This document shows positions 17,178 through 25,280 of a stretch of 64,000 bases of DNA, in pieces. The notes under the pieces were generated by a model. That model saw nothing but the letters and a program-made list of their open reading frames with translations. It did not search any database and was not told the origin of the DNA. The DNA is from Acidimicrobiia bacterium. GTDB taxonomy: Bacteria; Actinomycetota; Acidimicrobiia; Acidimicrobiales; Bin134. Location: contig JAJDUJ010000007.1 in the NCBI GenBank assembly GCA_022826705.1, forward strand, positions 124,001-188,000. The letters run 5' to 3'. A program made the translations under genes and the position numbers. The stretch's first letter is position 1. Each line of letters starts with the position of its first letter.

Positions 17178-17971
17178 GCACGCCCGTACCCGGTTACGAC
17201 TGCACCATCGACGAGTTGATGGTGGTGACCTTCTCCCGGGCCATGGCCAACGACACCCGGGCGTTCAACGGCGCGGTGTCGTTCATCCCGGTGTGCGGCT
17301 ACCTGCTGGCCCGGCGTACTCATGCTCCTGAGCTGGTGTGGGGGGCCAGCTCCATCGCCGTCGACGCCGACCCCGACGAGATCGGCGACTCCACGTTGTC
17401 TGACTCCCTGTGGGGCGGGGCCTCCATGTTGAGCAACTCCCCCTTCGACTTCTGGAGCTACGCCCAAGGAGCTCGCTACAACACCTTCGCCTTCCGGGGG
17501 GCGCAGATGGACGCCTACGGCAACGTGAACAACACGGTGATCGGCCCCTACGACGCCCCCAAGGTGCGGCTGCCCGGCGGCGGGGGCATGGCCGACCTCG
17601 GGGCCATGATCCCCCGCATCTACCTGTGGTCGTCCACCCATGACCCCCGCACCTTCGTAGACCAGCTCCACTTCCGCTCCGGCATCGGCTGGGGCGACGG
17701 CGGCGACCACCGCGAGCGCATGGGCATGCCCGGCGGGCCGCAGCTGTGCATCACCAACCTGTGCGTGTTCGACTTCGAACCCTCCAGCAAGCGGATGCGC
17801 CTGGCCTCGCTTCACCCCGGCGTTACCGCTGAGCAGGTTCAGGAGGCCACCGGCTTCGAGGTAGTGATGCCCGAAGACGACATTCCCACCACCGCGGAGC
17901 CCACTGCTGAGGAGCTGCACATCCTGCGCACCGAAGTTGACCCGACCAGCGCCCGCCTCCGGGAGTTCTAA
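17174..17971 (+). CDS. CoA-transferase family beta subunit, IpdB-like
   Basis: A 265-residue partner of the IpdA-like subunit. The strongest likeness to IpdB is at the C-terminus: VFDFEPSSKRMRLASLHPGV, then EELHILRTEVDP, and in the middle GAQMDAYGNVNNTVIGPYD. IpdB-type subunits lack the classical transferase glutamate arrangement and work as ring-cleaving hydrolases. I have not verified that residue here, so a true CoA-transferase remains possible. Start and previous stop share ATGA, implying equal translation of the two subunits. The SDR gene follows three bases later. Confidence 0.82.
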   Translation: MSTPVPGYDCTIDELMVVTFSRAMANDTRAFNGAVSFIPVCGYLLARRTHAPELVWGASSIAVDADPDEIGDSTLSDSLWGGASMLSNSPFDFWSYAQGARYNTFAFRGAQMDAYGNVNNTVIGPYDAPKVRLPGGGGMADLGAMIPRIYLWSSTHDPRTFVDQLHFRSGIGWGDGGDHRERMGMPGGPQLCITNLCVFDFEPSSKRMRLASLHPGVTAEQVQEATGFEVVMPEDDIPTTAEPTAEELHILRTEVDPTSARLREF

Positions 17972-17974
17972 GCG

Positions 17975-18745
17975 ATGCAGGTACCTGGATCTGTAGCTCT
18001 AGTGACTGGCGGCGCCTCCGGTCTGGGTGCCGGAGTGGTCAAGACCCTGGTCGACAAAGGCGGCCGGGCGGTGATCTTGGACCTGCCCTCCTCCGCTGGG
18101 GAGGCCATGGCCGATGAAATGGGCGAGGCGGTGGCTTTTGTCCCCGTTGATGTCACTGACACTGATGATGTCGGGCAATCCGTGGCCGCCGCGGCCGAGG
18201 TTCACGGCCGGGTGGACGTGCTGGTGAGCTGCGCGGGGATCAGCTCCGGGCAACGCGTGGTCTCTCGCGACGGCACCCCAAATTCCTTGGAGCACTTCCG
18301 CCAGCACATCGAGGTGAACCTGATCGGGCTATTCGACGTGGCCCGCCATGCGGTTTCGGCTATGTCGGCCAACGAACCCAACGCAGACGGCGAGCGGGGC
18401 CTCATCGTGAACATCGCCTCCATCGCGGGCTATGAGGGCCAAGTGGGCCAGTCGGCCTACGGGTCTTCCAAGGCCGGAGTAATCGGCCTGACGCTGCCCA
18501 TGGCCCGCGACCTGGCGGTGTGGGGCATCCGGGTGATGACCATCGCCCCGGGCACCATGGACACCCCCATGCTGGCCACCCTCAATGAGGACTTCATCGC
18601 CAAACTGGTGGAAGACAACGTGTTCCCCCACCGCCTGGGGACTCCTGCTGATGTTGGAAACCTCGTCGTCCACTTCATGGAGAATGTGTTCCTCAACGGC
18701 GAGGTGGTCCGGCTCGACGCCGGACTGCGCCTCACCAGCAACTAG
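17975..18745 (+). CDS. Short-chain dehydrogenase, 3-hydroxyacyl-CoA dehydrogenase-like
   Basis: A 256-residue classical SDR. The nucleotide-binding motif is TGGASGLGAG, then CAGIS in the NNAG position, catalytic Ser in NIASIAG and the pair YGSSK. The C-terminal MENVFLNGEVVRLDAGLRL matches HSD17B10-like (type 2 3-hydroxyacyl-CoA dehydrogenase) proteins, which oxidise 3-hydroxyacyl-CoA or hydroxysteroids with NAD+. It is the third gene of the IpdAB-like operon, so oxidation of the same CoA intermediate is likely. Its stop overlaps that of the convergent SDR at 18742. Confidence 0.88.
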   Translation: MQVPGSVALVTGGASGLGAGVVKTLVDKGGRAVILDLPSSAGEAMADEMGEAVAFVPVDVTDTDDVGQSVAAAAEVHGRVDVLVSCAGISSGQRVVSRDGTPNSLEHFRQHIEVNLIGLFDVARHAVSAMSANEPNADGERGLIVNIASIAGYEGQVGQSAYGSSKAGVIGLTLPMARDLAVWGIRVMTIAPGTMDTPMLATLNEDFIAKLVEDNVFPHRLGTPADVGNLVVHFMENVFLNGEVVRLDAGLRLTSN

Positions 18746-19500
18746 GCCAGCATTCCGCCGTCGATCACCAGGACTGCGCCGGTGATGTAGGACGCCGCCG
18801 GAGACGCCAAGAAGGCCACCGGCAGGGCCACTTCCTCGGCGGTGGCCCAGCGGCCCAGCGGGATGCCGATGCCGGCCTCTGCTACCACCGCGTCTTTGTC
18901 GTAGCTGTCCCAGCCGCTGGTGTCGACGAAGCCGGGGGCAACTGCGTTCACCCGCACGCCGTGAGGGGCCCACTCCCGGGCCAGTGCTTTGGTCTGCTGG
19001 AATAGTCCGCCCTTGGCCGCCGAGTAGGCCGCCATACCCGGTAGATGTCGCAACCCTGAAAGTGAGCCCACATTGACGATGCTGCCTTGGCCCCGCTCAA
19101 TCATCGACCGGCCAAACGCCTGCGATACCAGGAACGGTGCGGTCAGGTTGAGGGCCACGGTCTTCGACCAGCCCGGTTCGTTGATGTCCAGTACCGGAGC
19201 GGTGAACCGGGCGCCGCCCGCGTTGTTTATGAGGATGTCTATAGGACCAATGGCTTCGCCGGTGGCCTCGGCGGCCGCTGACACAGCGTCGGCATCGGTC
19301 ACATCGCAAGGTGAGACAGAAACTTCTGTGCCGCCATCACGTAGCTCGCCAGCCAGCTCTTCCAAACGCTCGGCTCGCCGGGCGATGAGGCCTACCCGAG
19401 CCCCTTGGTCGGCCAGCACCCGGGCAATGGCGCCACCGATGTCGCCGGTCGCGCCGGTCACCACCGCGCCCAAGCCTTCCAGGGGCCGCGCCGTGCTCAT
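18742..19500 (-). CDS. Short-chain dehydrogenase/reductase
   Basis: A 252-residue classical SDR: TGATGDIGGA for NAD(P), NNAGG, catalytic Ser in NVGSLSG and AYSAAKGG. The C-terminal YITGAVLVIDGG is canonical. The residue after the second beta strand is Arg (IARRAERL), suggesting NADP(H). The ATG at 19500 overlaps the P450 stop (ATGA), making it the last gene of the minus-strand operon DUF35, thiolase, P450, SDR; an in-frame ATG at 19554 would lie inside the P450 gene. It probably oxidises the alcohol made by the P450, an inference from operon order. Confidence 0.9.
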   Translation of the reverse strand: MSTARPLEGLGAVVTGATGDIGGAIARVLADQGARVGLIARRAERLEELAGELRDGGTEVSVSPCDVTDADAVSAAAEATGEAIGPIDILINNAGGARFTAPVLDINEPGWSKTVALNLTAPFLVSQAFGRSMIERGQGSIVNVGSLSGLRHLPGMAAYSAAKGGLFQQTKALAREWAPHGVRVNAVAPGFVDTSGWDSYDKDAVVAEAGIGIPLGRWATAEEVALPVAFLASPAASYITGAVLVIDGGMLA

Positions 19501-20723
19501 GTGAGACTCACCGGCAGGTGCTCCAGTCCCCGGCTCAGCATGGTGGGTACCCACACCTCGGGCTCGGGCCCCAGCTCCAAATTGGGCAGGCGGCGCACCA
19601 AGGCCTCCAGGGCGATCGTCCCCTCCAGGCGAGCCACCGACGCTCCCAGGCAGAAGTGCAGCCCGAAGCCGAAGCCGATGTGGTTGTTGGGGTCGCGGGT
19701 GATGTCGAACTGGTCGGGCTGATCGAATGCCTCGGGATCGCGGTTGGCGGCGTGCTGCACGAGGTACACCATGTCGCCCGCGGGGAGCGTCTTGTCCCTC
19801 ATCTCCACCTTGTTGGCCAAGGTGCGAACCTCCATCTTGGACGGCCCGTCGAACCGCAGGATCTCCTCCACCGCTGGTTTTATTAGCGAGAGGTCGTCCC
19901 GCAGCTTCTGAAGCTGGCCGGGATGGTTGAGCAGCACCCGGATGCCGTTTCCGATCAGGTTGGTGGTGGTCTCGTGCCCCCCGAAGAGAAACAGCACGCA
20001 GTTGGCCACAATCTCGGGGTCTTCCAGGCTGTCGTCACCTTCTGATGCCTCCACCAGGTTGGAGATGATGTTGTCGGCCGGATGCTGGCGGTAGTGGGCC
20101 ACCAGATCGCCCAGGTAGGCGGCCAGCTCGATCAGCCCCTGCTGGGCCCGGGCTCGACGGTCGCCCACTCCCCGGGCGCCGAACACCAGAATCATCACGT
20201 CGTCGGACCAGTCTTTGAACCGGTCGCGGTCTTCGGCGGGCACCCCCATCATCTCCGCGATCACCACCGCGGGAATGGGATAGGCGAAGTCCTCGATCAG
20301 ATCGAAATGCTCCTTGTCGGAAAGGCCGTCGATCAGCTCGTCGACCACGCCGTTGATTCGATCCCGCCAAGCCTCCACCGCTCGAGGGGTGAAGGCCCGA
20401 CTCACCAATCGCCGCAGCCGGGTGTGGTCGGGCGGATCCCGAAAAACCAGCCAGTCCATCAGGATGTCATAGGTGGGCTGCCGCTGGGCCTTCTGCTCGT
20501 CGGTCAGACGGTCGTAGGCCGCGCCGATGCGCTCCGAGGAGAACCGAGGGTCTCGCAGGGCGTCGAGCACATCGTCGTAGCGGTGGATGAACCACGCCCG
20601 GTACTTCTCATTCCAATGAACCGGATCGTGCTCGCGGAGCACAGAGAAATAGGAATGGGGATCGGCGATCCGCTCCGTCGACAGAACCTCGTCGTCGATA
20701 GCCAAAATTTGCCCGTCGCTCAT
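19497..20723 (-). CDS. Cytochrome P450
   Basis: A 408-residue P450. Heme loop FGFGLHFCLGA with ligand Cys358, I-helix FGGHETTTN at about 247-255 and K-helix EILR at 287-290 are all intact. FGFGLHFCLG and the HETT I-helix place it in a different subfamily from the two related P450s at 15017 and 33706. No ferredoxin gene is adjacent. It sits between the thiolase (4-base gap) and the SDR (ATGA overlap) in a minus-strand operon, so hydroxylation of the acyl or isoprenoid chain handled by that operon is likely. Confidence 0.93.
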   Translation of the reverse strand: MSDGQILAIDDEVLSTERIADPHSYFSVLREHDPVHWNEKYRAWFIHRYDDVLDALRDPRFSSERIGAAYDRLTDEQKAQRQPTYDILMDWLVFRDPPDHTRLRRLVSRAFTPRAVEAWRDRINGVVDELIDGLSDKEHFDLIEDFAYPIPAVVIAEMMGVPAEDRDRFKDWSDDVMILVFGARGVGDRRARAQQGLIELAAYLGDLVAHYRQHPADNIISNLVEASEGDDSLEDPEIVANCVLFLFGGHETTTNLIGNGIRVLLNHPGQLQKLRDDLSLIKPAVEEILRFDGPSKMEVRTLANKVEMRDKTLPAGDMVYLVQHAANRDPEAFDQPDQFDITRDPNNHIGFGFGLHFCLGASVARLEGTIALEALVRRLPNLELGPEPEVWVPTMLSRGLEHLPVSLT

Positions 20724-20727
20724 TGAG

Positions 20728-21879
20728 TCAGCCCACCTGCTCCAGCACGGTCACCACGCAGGCGTTGCCATCGATCCCTGCGGTGCCCCCGCCCATGGTC
20801 TCCACAGCACCGAGGCGGGCACCGGGCACTTGGCGGTCGGCGGCCATGTCTCGAAGCTGCCACACAATCTCGGCGATCTGAGCCAGACCGGTGGCTCCCA
20901 GCGGATGACCCCGTGACAAGAGCCCGCCCGACGGGTTGACCGGCTGGAGGCCGCCCAACGAAGTATGGCCCGATTCCACGAGTCGCCCGCCTTCGCCCAG
21001 TTCGCACAGCCCCAGGGCCTCAGTGGTGATGATCTCGCCGATGGTGAAGGCATCGTGGACCTCGAACACGTCGATGTCGCCCACGCTCACCCCGGCCTCT
21101 TCATAGGCTCGGGCCGCCGTGTCGGACACGATGTCCCAGCCCCACACCTTGTCGGTGGTGTGGTCCCACAATCGGCCCGAGCGCAGCGCACTAGAACGGA
21201 TGGCCACTTCCCCGCTCGGGTCTCGTGAACCGCCCAACGGCCCAACCACCGCCGCAGCCGCGGCATCGGCAATGGAGCAGCACTGGAACAGGGTGATCGG
21301 GTCAGCCACCATGCGGCTGCCCAATACCTGCTCAACGGTCACGGTCTTGTGGTGCTGGGCCCGGGGGTTGCCCATGGCATGGCGGCGGTTCTTTACCGCC
21401 ACCTCGGCCATCTGCTCGTCGGTCACGCCGAACTCGTACTTGTAGCGGGTGGCCGACATGCCGTAGATGCTGGGCATCGCATAGCCCTGGGCACCGTCGG
21501 GATCGGAGGCAATGGGACTGATGGCCCCGTCGAAATGGGCAGTCATGGTCTCGATGCCGAAGGCCAGAACCCGTTCGTAACGGCCCATCTCCACTGATTC
21601 GCGGGCTTCGTGGAACGCGGACGTGCCGCTGGCGCAGGCGTTCTCAATGGTGATAACCGGTACTTCCACGATGCCGATCTGCTGGAGGCACCGGGTAACC
21701 GTTCCCGGATCGCCGAATACCGTGCCCGCATAGACCGCGTCGATGTCGGAAGCCTGCAACCCAGCGTCGTCCAGCGCCTCGACCGTGGCCTGCCAGGCCA
21801 GGCGAGGACCGCCCAGCGAGGTTTGCTTGCCGAACGCCGAAGTCCCAACTCCCCAGATGGCGGTGCCCGCGCCAGTCAT
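20728..21879 (-). CDS. Thiolase-like / lipid-transfer protein (SCP-x type)
   Basis: A 383-residue thiolase-superfamily protein. The acylation cysteine lies in ENACASGTSAF, and the later conserved segments are NPSGGLLSRGHPLGATG (catalytic His in GHPLGATG) and a C-terminal glycine-rich METMGGGTAG. The usual C-terminal C-x-G motif of true degradative thiolases is replaced by MGGGTAG, as in non-specific lipid-transfer (Ltp) proteins, some of which act as aldol lyases on steroid side chains with a DUF35 partner. That partner is the next gene upstream, overlapping by ATGA. The start ATG 21879 is preferred over an upstream in-frame candidate at 21921 because of this overlap. Confidence 0.87.
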   Translation of the reverse strand: MTGAGTAIWGVGTSAFGKQTSLGGPRLAWQATVEALDDAGLQASDIDAVYAGTVFGDPGTVTRCLQQIGIVEVPVITIENACASGTSAFHEARESVEMGRYERVLAFGIETMTAHFDGAISPIASDPDGAQGYAMPSIYGMSATRYKYEFGVTDEQMAEVAVKNRRHAMGNPRAQHHKTVTVEQVLGSRMVADPITLFQCCSIADAAAAAVVGPLGGSRDPSGEVAIRSSALRSGRLWDHTTDKVWGWDIVSDTAARAYEEAGVSVGDIDVFEVHDAFTIGEIITTEALGLCELGEGGRLVESGHTSLGGLQPVNPSGGLLSRGHPLGATGLAQIAEIVWQLRDMAADRQVPGARLGAVETMGGGTAGIDGNACVVTVLEQVG

Positions 21880-22274
21880 GGCCCAGACCTCCGCACGACG
21901 GGGTCGCCGTGCTCGCTCCACCCCGACAGCACCACCTCGCTGCCGGGAACCAGAGCCTCATCCGGCCCGTCCACGTGGGCGAGGATCCGAGGACCCTCGT
22001 CCACATCCACATAGGCCAGGGTGAACGGCGGCGTGCGGTCTGGCACAGGGATTCGCAGCACCGTGGAGCTGAAAACCGTCCCCTTGGGGCCAAAGGTCGC
22101 GGGCGCAATGGAATGGCTCCCGCATATCGGACAGCGCGGCGGGTTCACCGCCTGCGGATAGCCGCAGTCTCCACACCGGCTGCCGGTCAAGAGCACCCGT
22201 CCCTCGTGAATGGCCAACTCGGGGCGGGGGTCGGCATCGGCCCGCTCCGGCGGCGTGGTGATCAGCGAGGGCAC
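21876..22274 (-). CDS. Zn-ribbon OB-fold protein (DUF35), thiolase partner
   Basis: A 132-residue DUF35 protein. The N-terminal zinc ribbon has four cysteines at positions 34, 37, 48 and 51 (CGDCGYPQAVNPPRCPICG), followed by an OB-fold with VFSSTVLRIPVP and FTLAYVDVDEGPRILAHV. In steroid-degrading actinobacteria such proteins bind thiolase-like aldolases or form the hydratase/aldolase complex of side-chain degradation. It overlaps the thiolase start by four bases. It begins at GTG 22274, six bases after TAGGTT, so it probably heads a leaderless operon mRNA. Confidence 0.87.
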   Translation of the reverse strand: MPSLITTPPERADADPRPELAIHEGRVLLTGSRCGDCGYPQAVNPPRCPICGSHSIAPATFGPKGTVFSSTVLRIPVPDRTPPFTLAYVDVDEGPRILAHVDGPDEALVPGSEVVLSGWSEHGDPVVRRSGP

Positions 22275-22280
22275 TGGCTA

Positions 22281-22286
22281 AACCTA
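22281..22286 (-). promoter_or_regulatory. -10 element for the DUF35-thiolase-P450-SDR operon
   Basis: On the minus strand TAGGTT ends six bases before GTG 22274, the spacing expected if transcription starts at the initiation codon. No Shine-Dalgarno sequence precedes the GTG, in agreement with a leaderless transcript. Confidence 0.4.
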
Positions 22287-22334
22287 CCAAGAGACCCTTG
22301 TGGCCCTGCGATTCGATGTGGCCGGCGGCTTTGT

Positions 22335-22364
22335 TTTACAGCCACCGACCAAGCCGCCTACGCT
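22335..22364 (+). promoter_or_regulatory. Candidate promoter of the SDR gene at 22395
   Basis: TTTACA (22335-22340) and TACGCT (22359-22364) are separated by 18 bases in the 120-base divergent gap. Transcription would start near 22371, about 24 bases before ATG 22395. The hexamers are imperfect. Confidence 0.3.
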
Positions 22365-22394
22365 GCGGGCCGTATCTCGCGCTAGGGGGCATAA

Positions 22395-23207
22395 ATGGGC
22401 ATCGAAGGACTGCGATTCGTTATCACCGGATCGGCGACCGGCATTGGGGCGGCCACCGCCCGGGTGGCGGCCAGCAAGGGCGCCCAAGTGATGGTGTCCG
22501 ACCTCAATGACGGACAGGGTCAGGCGGTCGCCGACGAGATCAACTCCTCGGGCGGCACCGCGGCCTACCAGCACTGCGACGTGACCGACACCGGCCAGGT
22601 TGAAGCGCTGATGGGCGCTGCCGCTGAGGCCTTTGGCGGCATCGACGTGCTCCACAACAACGCCGGCATCCACGAGAGCGGGCTGGCCCCCGCCGACCAG
22701 TGCAACCTGGAGCAGATGTCCCTCGACGTTTTCCGGAAAGTAGTTGAGGTAAACGCCGTCGCCCCGTGGATCTGCTCGAAGGCCGCCCTCCCCTACCTCA
22801 AGGAGAGTGACTGGCCGTCGATCGTCAACGCGGCATCCACCGGCGCCCAGTCGGCCTATCCGAACAACGCGGCCTACGGCACATCCAAGGGCGGCATCCG
22901 GCTGCAAACCCAGAACCTGGCGGTGGACTTGGCCCCGCTGGGGATCAGGGTCAACTGCTACGGCCCCACAGCTATTGCCACCGACATGGTCACCGATTTC
23001 GTGAAGCAGTCCGACGACCCGGCAGCTTTCGAGAAGGCCCTCATCAACACCTCGCTCATCCCCCGCCTGGGACTCCCTTCCGAGGTGGGCGAGCTGGTGT
23101 GCTTCTTGGCCAGCCGAGAGGCCGGCTTCATCAACGGCGCGTACATTTTGATCGACGGCGGCTCGCTAGCGTGGCGAGGCACCGTGGAACAACTGGGAAT
23201 GGAGTAA
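22395..23207 (+). CDS. Short-chain dehydrogenase/reductase
   Basis: A 270-residue SDR with TGSATGIGAA, an Asp (SDLND) at the end of strand 2 favouring NAD+, NNAGI, catalytic Ser in NAASTGA and AAYGTSKGG, and a C-terminal FINGAYILIDGG. It reads like an NAD+-dependent dehydrogenase of a secondary alcohol or hydroxyacyl group. It is followed after four bases by a SnoaL-like gene and then an acyl-CoA synthetase, likely one transcript. It is divergent from the thiolase/P450 operon. Confidence 0.88.
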   Translation: MGIEGLRFVITGSATGIGAATARVAASKGAQVMVSDLNDGQGQAVADEINSSGGTAAYQHCDVTDTGQVEALMGAAAEAFGGIDVLHNNAGIHESGLAPADQCNLEQMSLDVFRKVVEVNAVAPWICSKAALPYLKESDWPSIVNAASTGAQSAYPNNAAYGTSKGGIRLQTQNLAVDLAPLGIRVNCYGPTAIATDMVTDFVKQSDDPAAFEKALINTSLIPRLGLPSEVGELVCFLASREAGFINGAYILIDGGSLAWRGTVEQLGME

Positions 23208-23211
23208 TCCA

Positions 23212-23619
23212 ATGGCAGACAAACAAGCAGTAACCGAGCTTTTGAACCACGCCGGAGTGGCTTACGACGTGGGCGACAGCGACTTCCTCATCGGGATGTT
23301 CGCCCCTGATAACCCGGTGTTCGCAATGACGATCGCTGGCGGAGACCCGATCACCTTCGAGGGGTCGGAGGCCATCGCCGGTCTGTTCAGCGGGGCGATG
23401 GAGGAGCAGACCGATCAGCGCCGCCACGTGGTGACCAACCTCTACTTCGAGAACGAGTCCGAAGACTCCATCACCGCCATCAGCTATCTGGTGCTCATCA
23501 CCGTGGAGAACGGCCAGCTCACTGTCCTCTCCAGCGGCGTGTACACCGACGACTGCGTGCGAGTGGGCGACGACTGGAAGATCCAGAAGCGCTCCTTGGC
23601 CCTCGATCTGCCTTACTAG
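23212..23619 (+). CDS. SnoaL-like / NTF2-fold protein
   Basis: A 135-residue NTF2-fold protein: an N-terminal helical part (VTELLNHAGVAYDVGDSDFLI), a middle ligand pocket region, and the SnoaL_4-type C-terminus with SSGVYTDDCVRVGDDWKIQK. Related proteins are dehydratases, isomerases or subunits of ring-hydroxylating dioxygenases; no dioxygenase alpha subunit is nearby. The gene is four bases after the SDR and 59 before the synthetase. The reaction is unknown. Confidence 0.75.
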   Translation: MADKQAVTELLNHAGVAYDVGDSDFLIGMFAPDNPVFAMTIAGGDPITFEGSEAIAGLFSGAMEEQTDQRRHVVTNLYFENESEDSITAISYLVLITVENGQLTVLSSGVYTDDCVRVGDDWKIQKRSLALDLPY

Positions 23620-23678
23620 GCACGGTCGGCCATGAGCGGCCATGAACATCGCTACCGGTCTCTAGAAAGGAGCCGCAG

Positions 23679-25238
23679 ATGAACATCGGCCAGATTCCCG
23701 CCAAGTGGGCTCGGCAGACGCCGAACCGCGAGGCGATCATCGACTCCACCACCGGCCAGCGGGTCACCTTCGCGGCCTTCGACGAGCACGTCCGCCGGCT
23801 GGCCAACGGACTGGTTGGCTTGGGCCTGGAGAAGGGCGACCGGGTCGGCATCTTGAGCCAGAACTCGGTGGAGTACGCCGCGCTGTACTTCGCCTGCGGG
23901 CGCTCTGGCCTGGTGGCCCAACCAATGAACTGGCGGCTGTCGGCCCCTGAGTTGGCCAAGATAGTCAACAACGGCGAGCCCCGGGCCTACATCACCCAGG
24001 GCGCATACGCCGCTGAGTCGGCCGAACTTTCCAGGCTGGTGAGCTCGGTAGAGTACTGGCTCCAGTACGGCGAAGGTGGCGACGGCTCCTACGAGGAGCT
24101 GGTTGCCTCGTCGTCCGACGCCGAACCCGAGGCGTCTTCCGAGGTGGGCGACACCGACCCGCTGTTCATCCTCTACACCGGGGGCACCACCGGAGAGTCC
24201 AAGGGCGCCCTGCACAGCCACCGCAGCGTCTACTTCGGGATGCTCAACCAAACAGTGGCCGAGCGCATCGTCCCCAGCGACGTGTACATGCTCACCGGGC
24301 AGATGTTCCACATTCCGGTGGTGCTGGCCATGAACTACCTGGCCCACGGCTGCCCGCTGGTGCTGATGAACTTCGACGCCACTTTGGCCCTGGAGTTGAT
24401 CCAAGAAGAGGGAGTGTCGGCCTTCCTGGGCGTCACCACCATGTTGAACTGGATGATGGCGGTGGAGGGGTTCGACGACTACGACATCTCCAGCCTCCGC
24501 AACATCCAATACGGCGGCGGACCCATGCCCTCCCGGGTCATCACCGAGGCCATGGACAAGTTCCCCTGCACGTTGATCCAGGGCTACGGCCAGACCGAGG
24601 GCACCACCATGTGTTTCTTGTCGCAGGAAGACCACATCCGGGCCATTCGCGACGACCACCGGCCAGAGCGGCTGCGGTCGTGCGGTCGAGAAGGGTTCGT
24701 GACCTCGGTCCGGGTGGTGGACTCCGACGGCAACGACGTGCCCTGTGACGGCAAGACGCCGGGACAGATAATCGTGCGGTCGGAGGCCAACATGCTGGGC
24801 TATTTCCGCCGCCCCGACCTCACCGCCGACACCATCAAGGACGGCTGGATGTGGACCGGCGACATCGCCACCTGGGACGACGAGCGGTACGTGTTCATCG
24901 TGGACCGGGCCAAAGACATGATCATCTCCGGCGGGGAGAACATCTACTCGGTACAGGTTGAGGAGGCCATCGCCACCCACCAGGCTGTGCTGGAGACCGC
25001 GGTGATCGGCGTGCCCGACGACACCTGGGGTGAGTCGGTGATGGCTTACGTGGTGCTCAAGCCGGGGATGTCCGCCACCGAGGACGAGATCATCGACGCC
25101 GCCCGCCAGAACTTGGCCTCTTACCAGAAGCCACGCTCGGTGGCCTTCGTGGACGAACTGCCCAAGGCGCCCACCGGCAAGATTCTCAAGCGGGTGTTGC
25201 GCGACCCCCACTGGGCCGACGAAGAGCGCCAAGTCTGA
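23679..25238 (+). CDS. Acyl-CoA synthetase (AMP-binding)
   Basis: A 519-residue ANL ligase. The loop is ILYTGGTTGESKGALH, A5 is GYGQTEGTTMCFL, A7-A8 is GWMWTGDIATWDDE and DRAKDMIISGGENIYS, and the catalytic lysine end PTGKILKRVLR. These features match medium or long-chain fatty-acid-CoA ligases. ATG 23679 follows AAAGGAG by nine bases, a clear ribosome-binding site. The gene ends three bases before a strong hairpin, so it closes its operon. Confidence 0.9.
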   Translation: MNIGQIPAKWARQTPNREAIIDSTTGQRVTFAAFDEHVRRLANGLVGLGLEKGDRVGILSQNSVEYAALYFACGRSGLVAQPMNWRLSAPELAKIVNNGEPRAYITQGAYAAESAELSRLVSSVEYWLQYGEGGDGSYEELVASSSDAEPEASSEVGDTDPLFILYTGGTTGESKGALHSHRSVYFGMLNQTVAERIVPSDVYMLTGQMFHIPVVLAMNYLAHGCPLVLMNFDATLALELIQEEGVSAFLGVTTMLNWMMAVEGFDDYDISSLRNIQYGGGPMPSRVITEAMDKFPCTLIQGYGQTEGTTMCFLSQEDHIRAIRDDHRPERLRSCGREGFVTSVRVVDSDGNDVPCDGKTPGQIIVRSEANMLGYFRRPDLTADTIKDGWMWTGDIATWDDERYVFIVDRAKDMIISGGENIYSVQVEEAIATHQAVLETAVIGVPDDTWGESVMAYVVLKPGMSATEDEIIDAARQNLASYQKPRSVAFVDELPKAPTGKILKRVLRDPHWADEERQV

Positions 25239-25241
25239 TTC

Positions 25242-25265
25242 GGCGGCGGGCCCGACCCCGCCGCC
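25242..25265. terminator. Bidirectional GC-rich hairpin terminator
   Basis: GGCGGCGGG (25242-25250) and CCCGCCGCC (25257-25265) form a perfect 9-bp stem with a 6-base loop. It sits between the stop codons of two convergent genes (25238 and 25281). There is no T-run, as is common for terminators in high-GC actinobacteria. Confidence 0.6.
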
Positions 25266-25280
25266 AGCCAGAACAACTCC

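Noticed and set aside
23652..25232. 526-codon minus-strand ORF
   Set aside because: It is the mirror of the acyl-CoA synthetase at 23679-25238. Its product is His/Val/Gly-rich with no domain pattern, typical of antisense frames in high-GC DNA.
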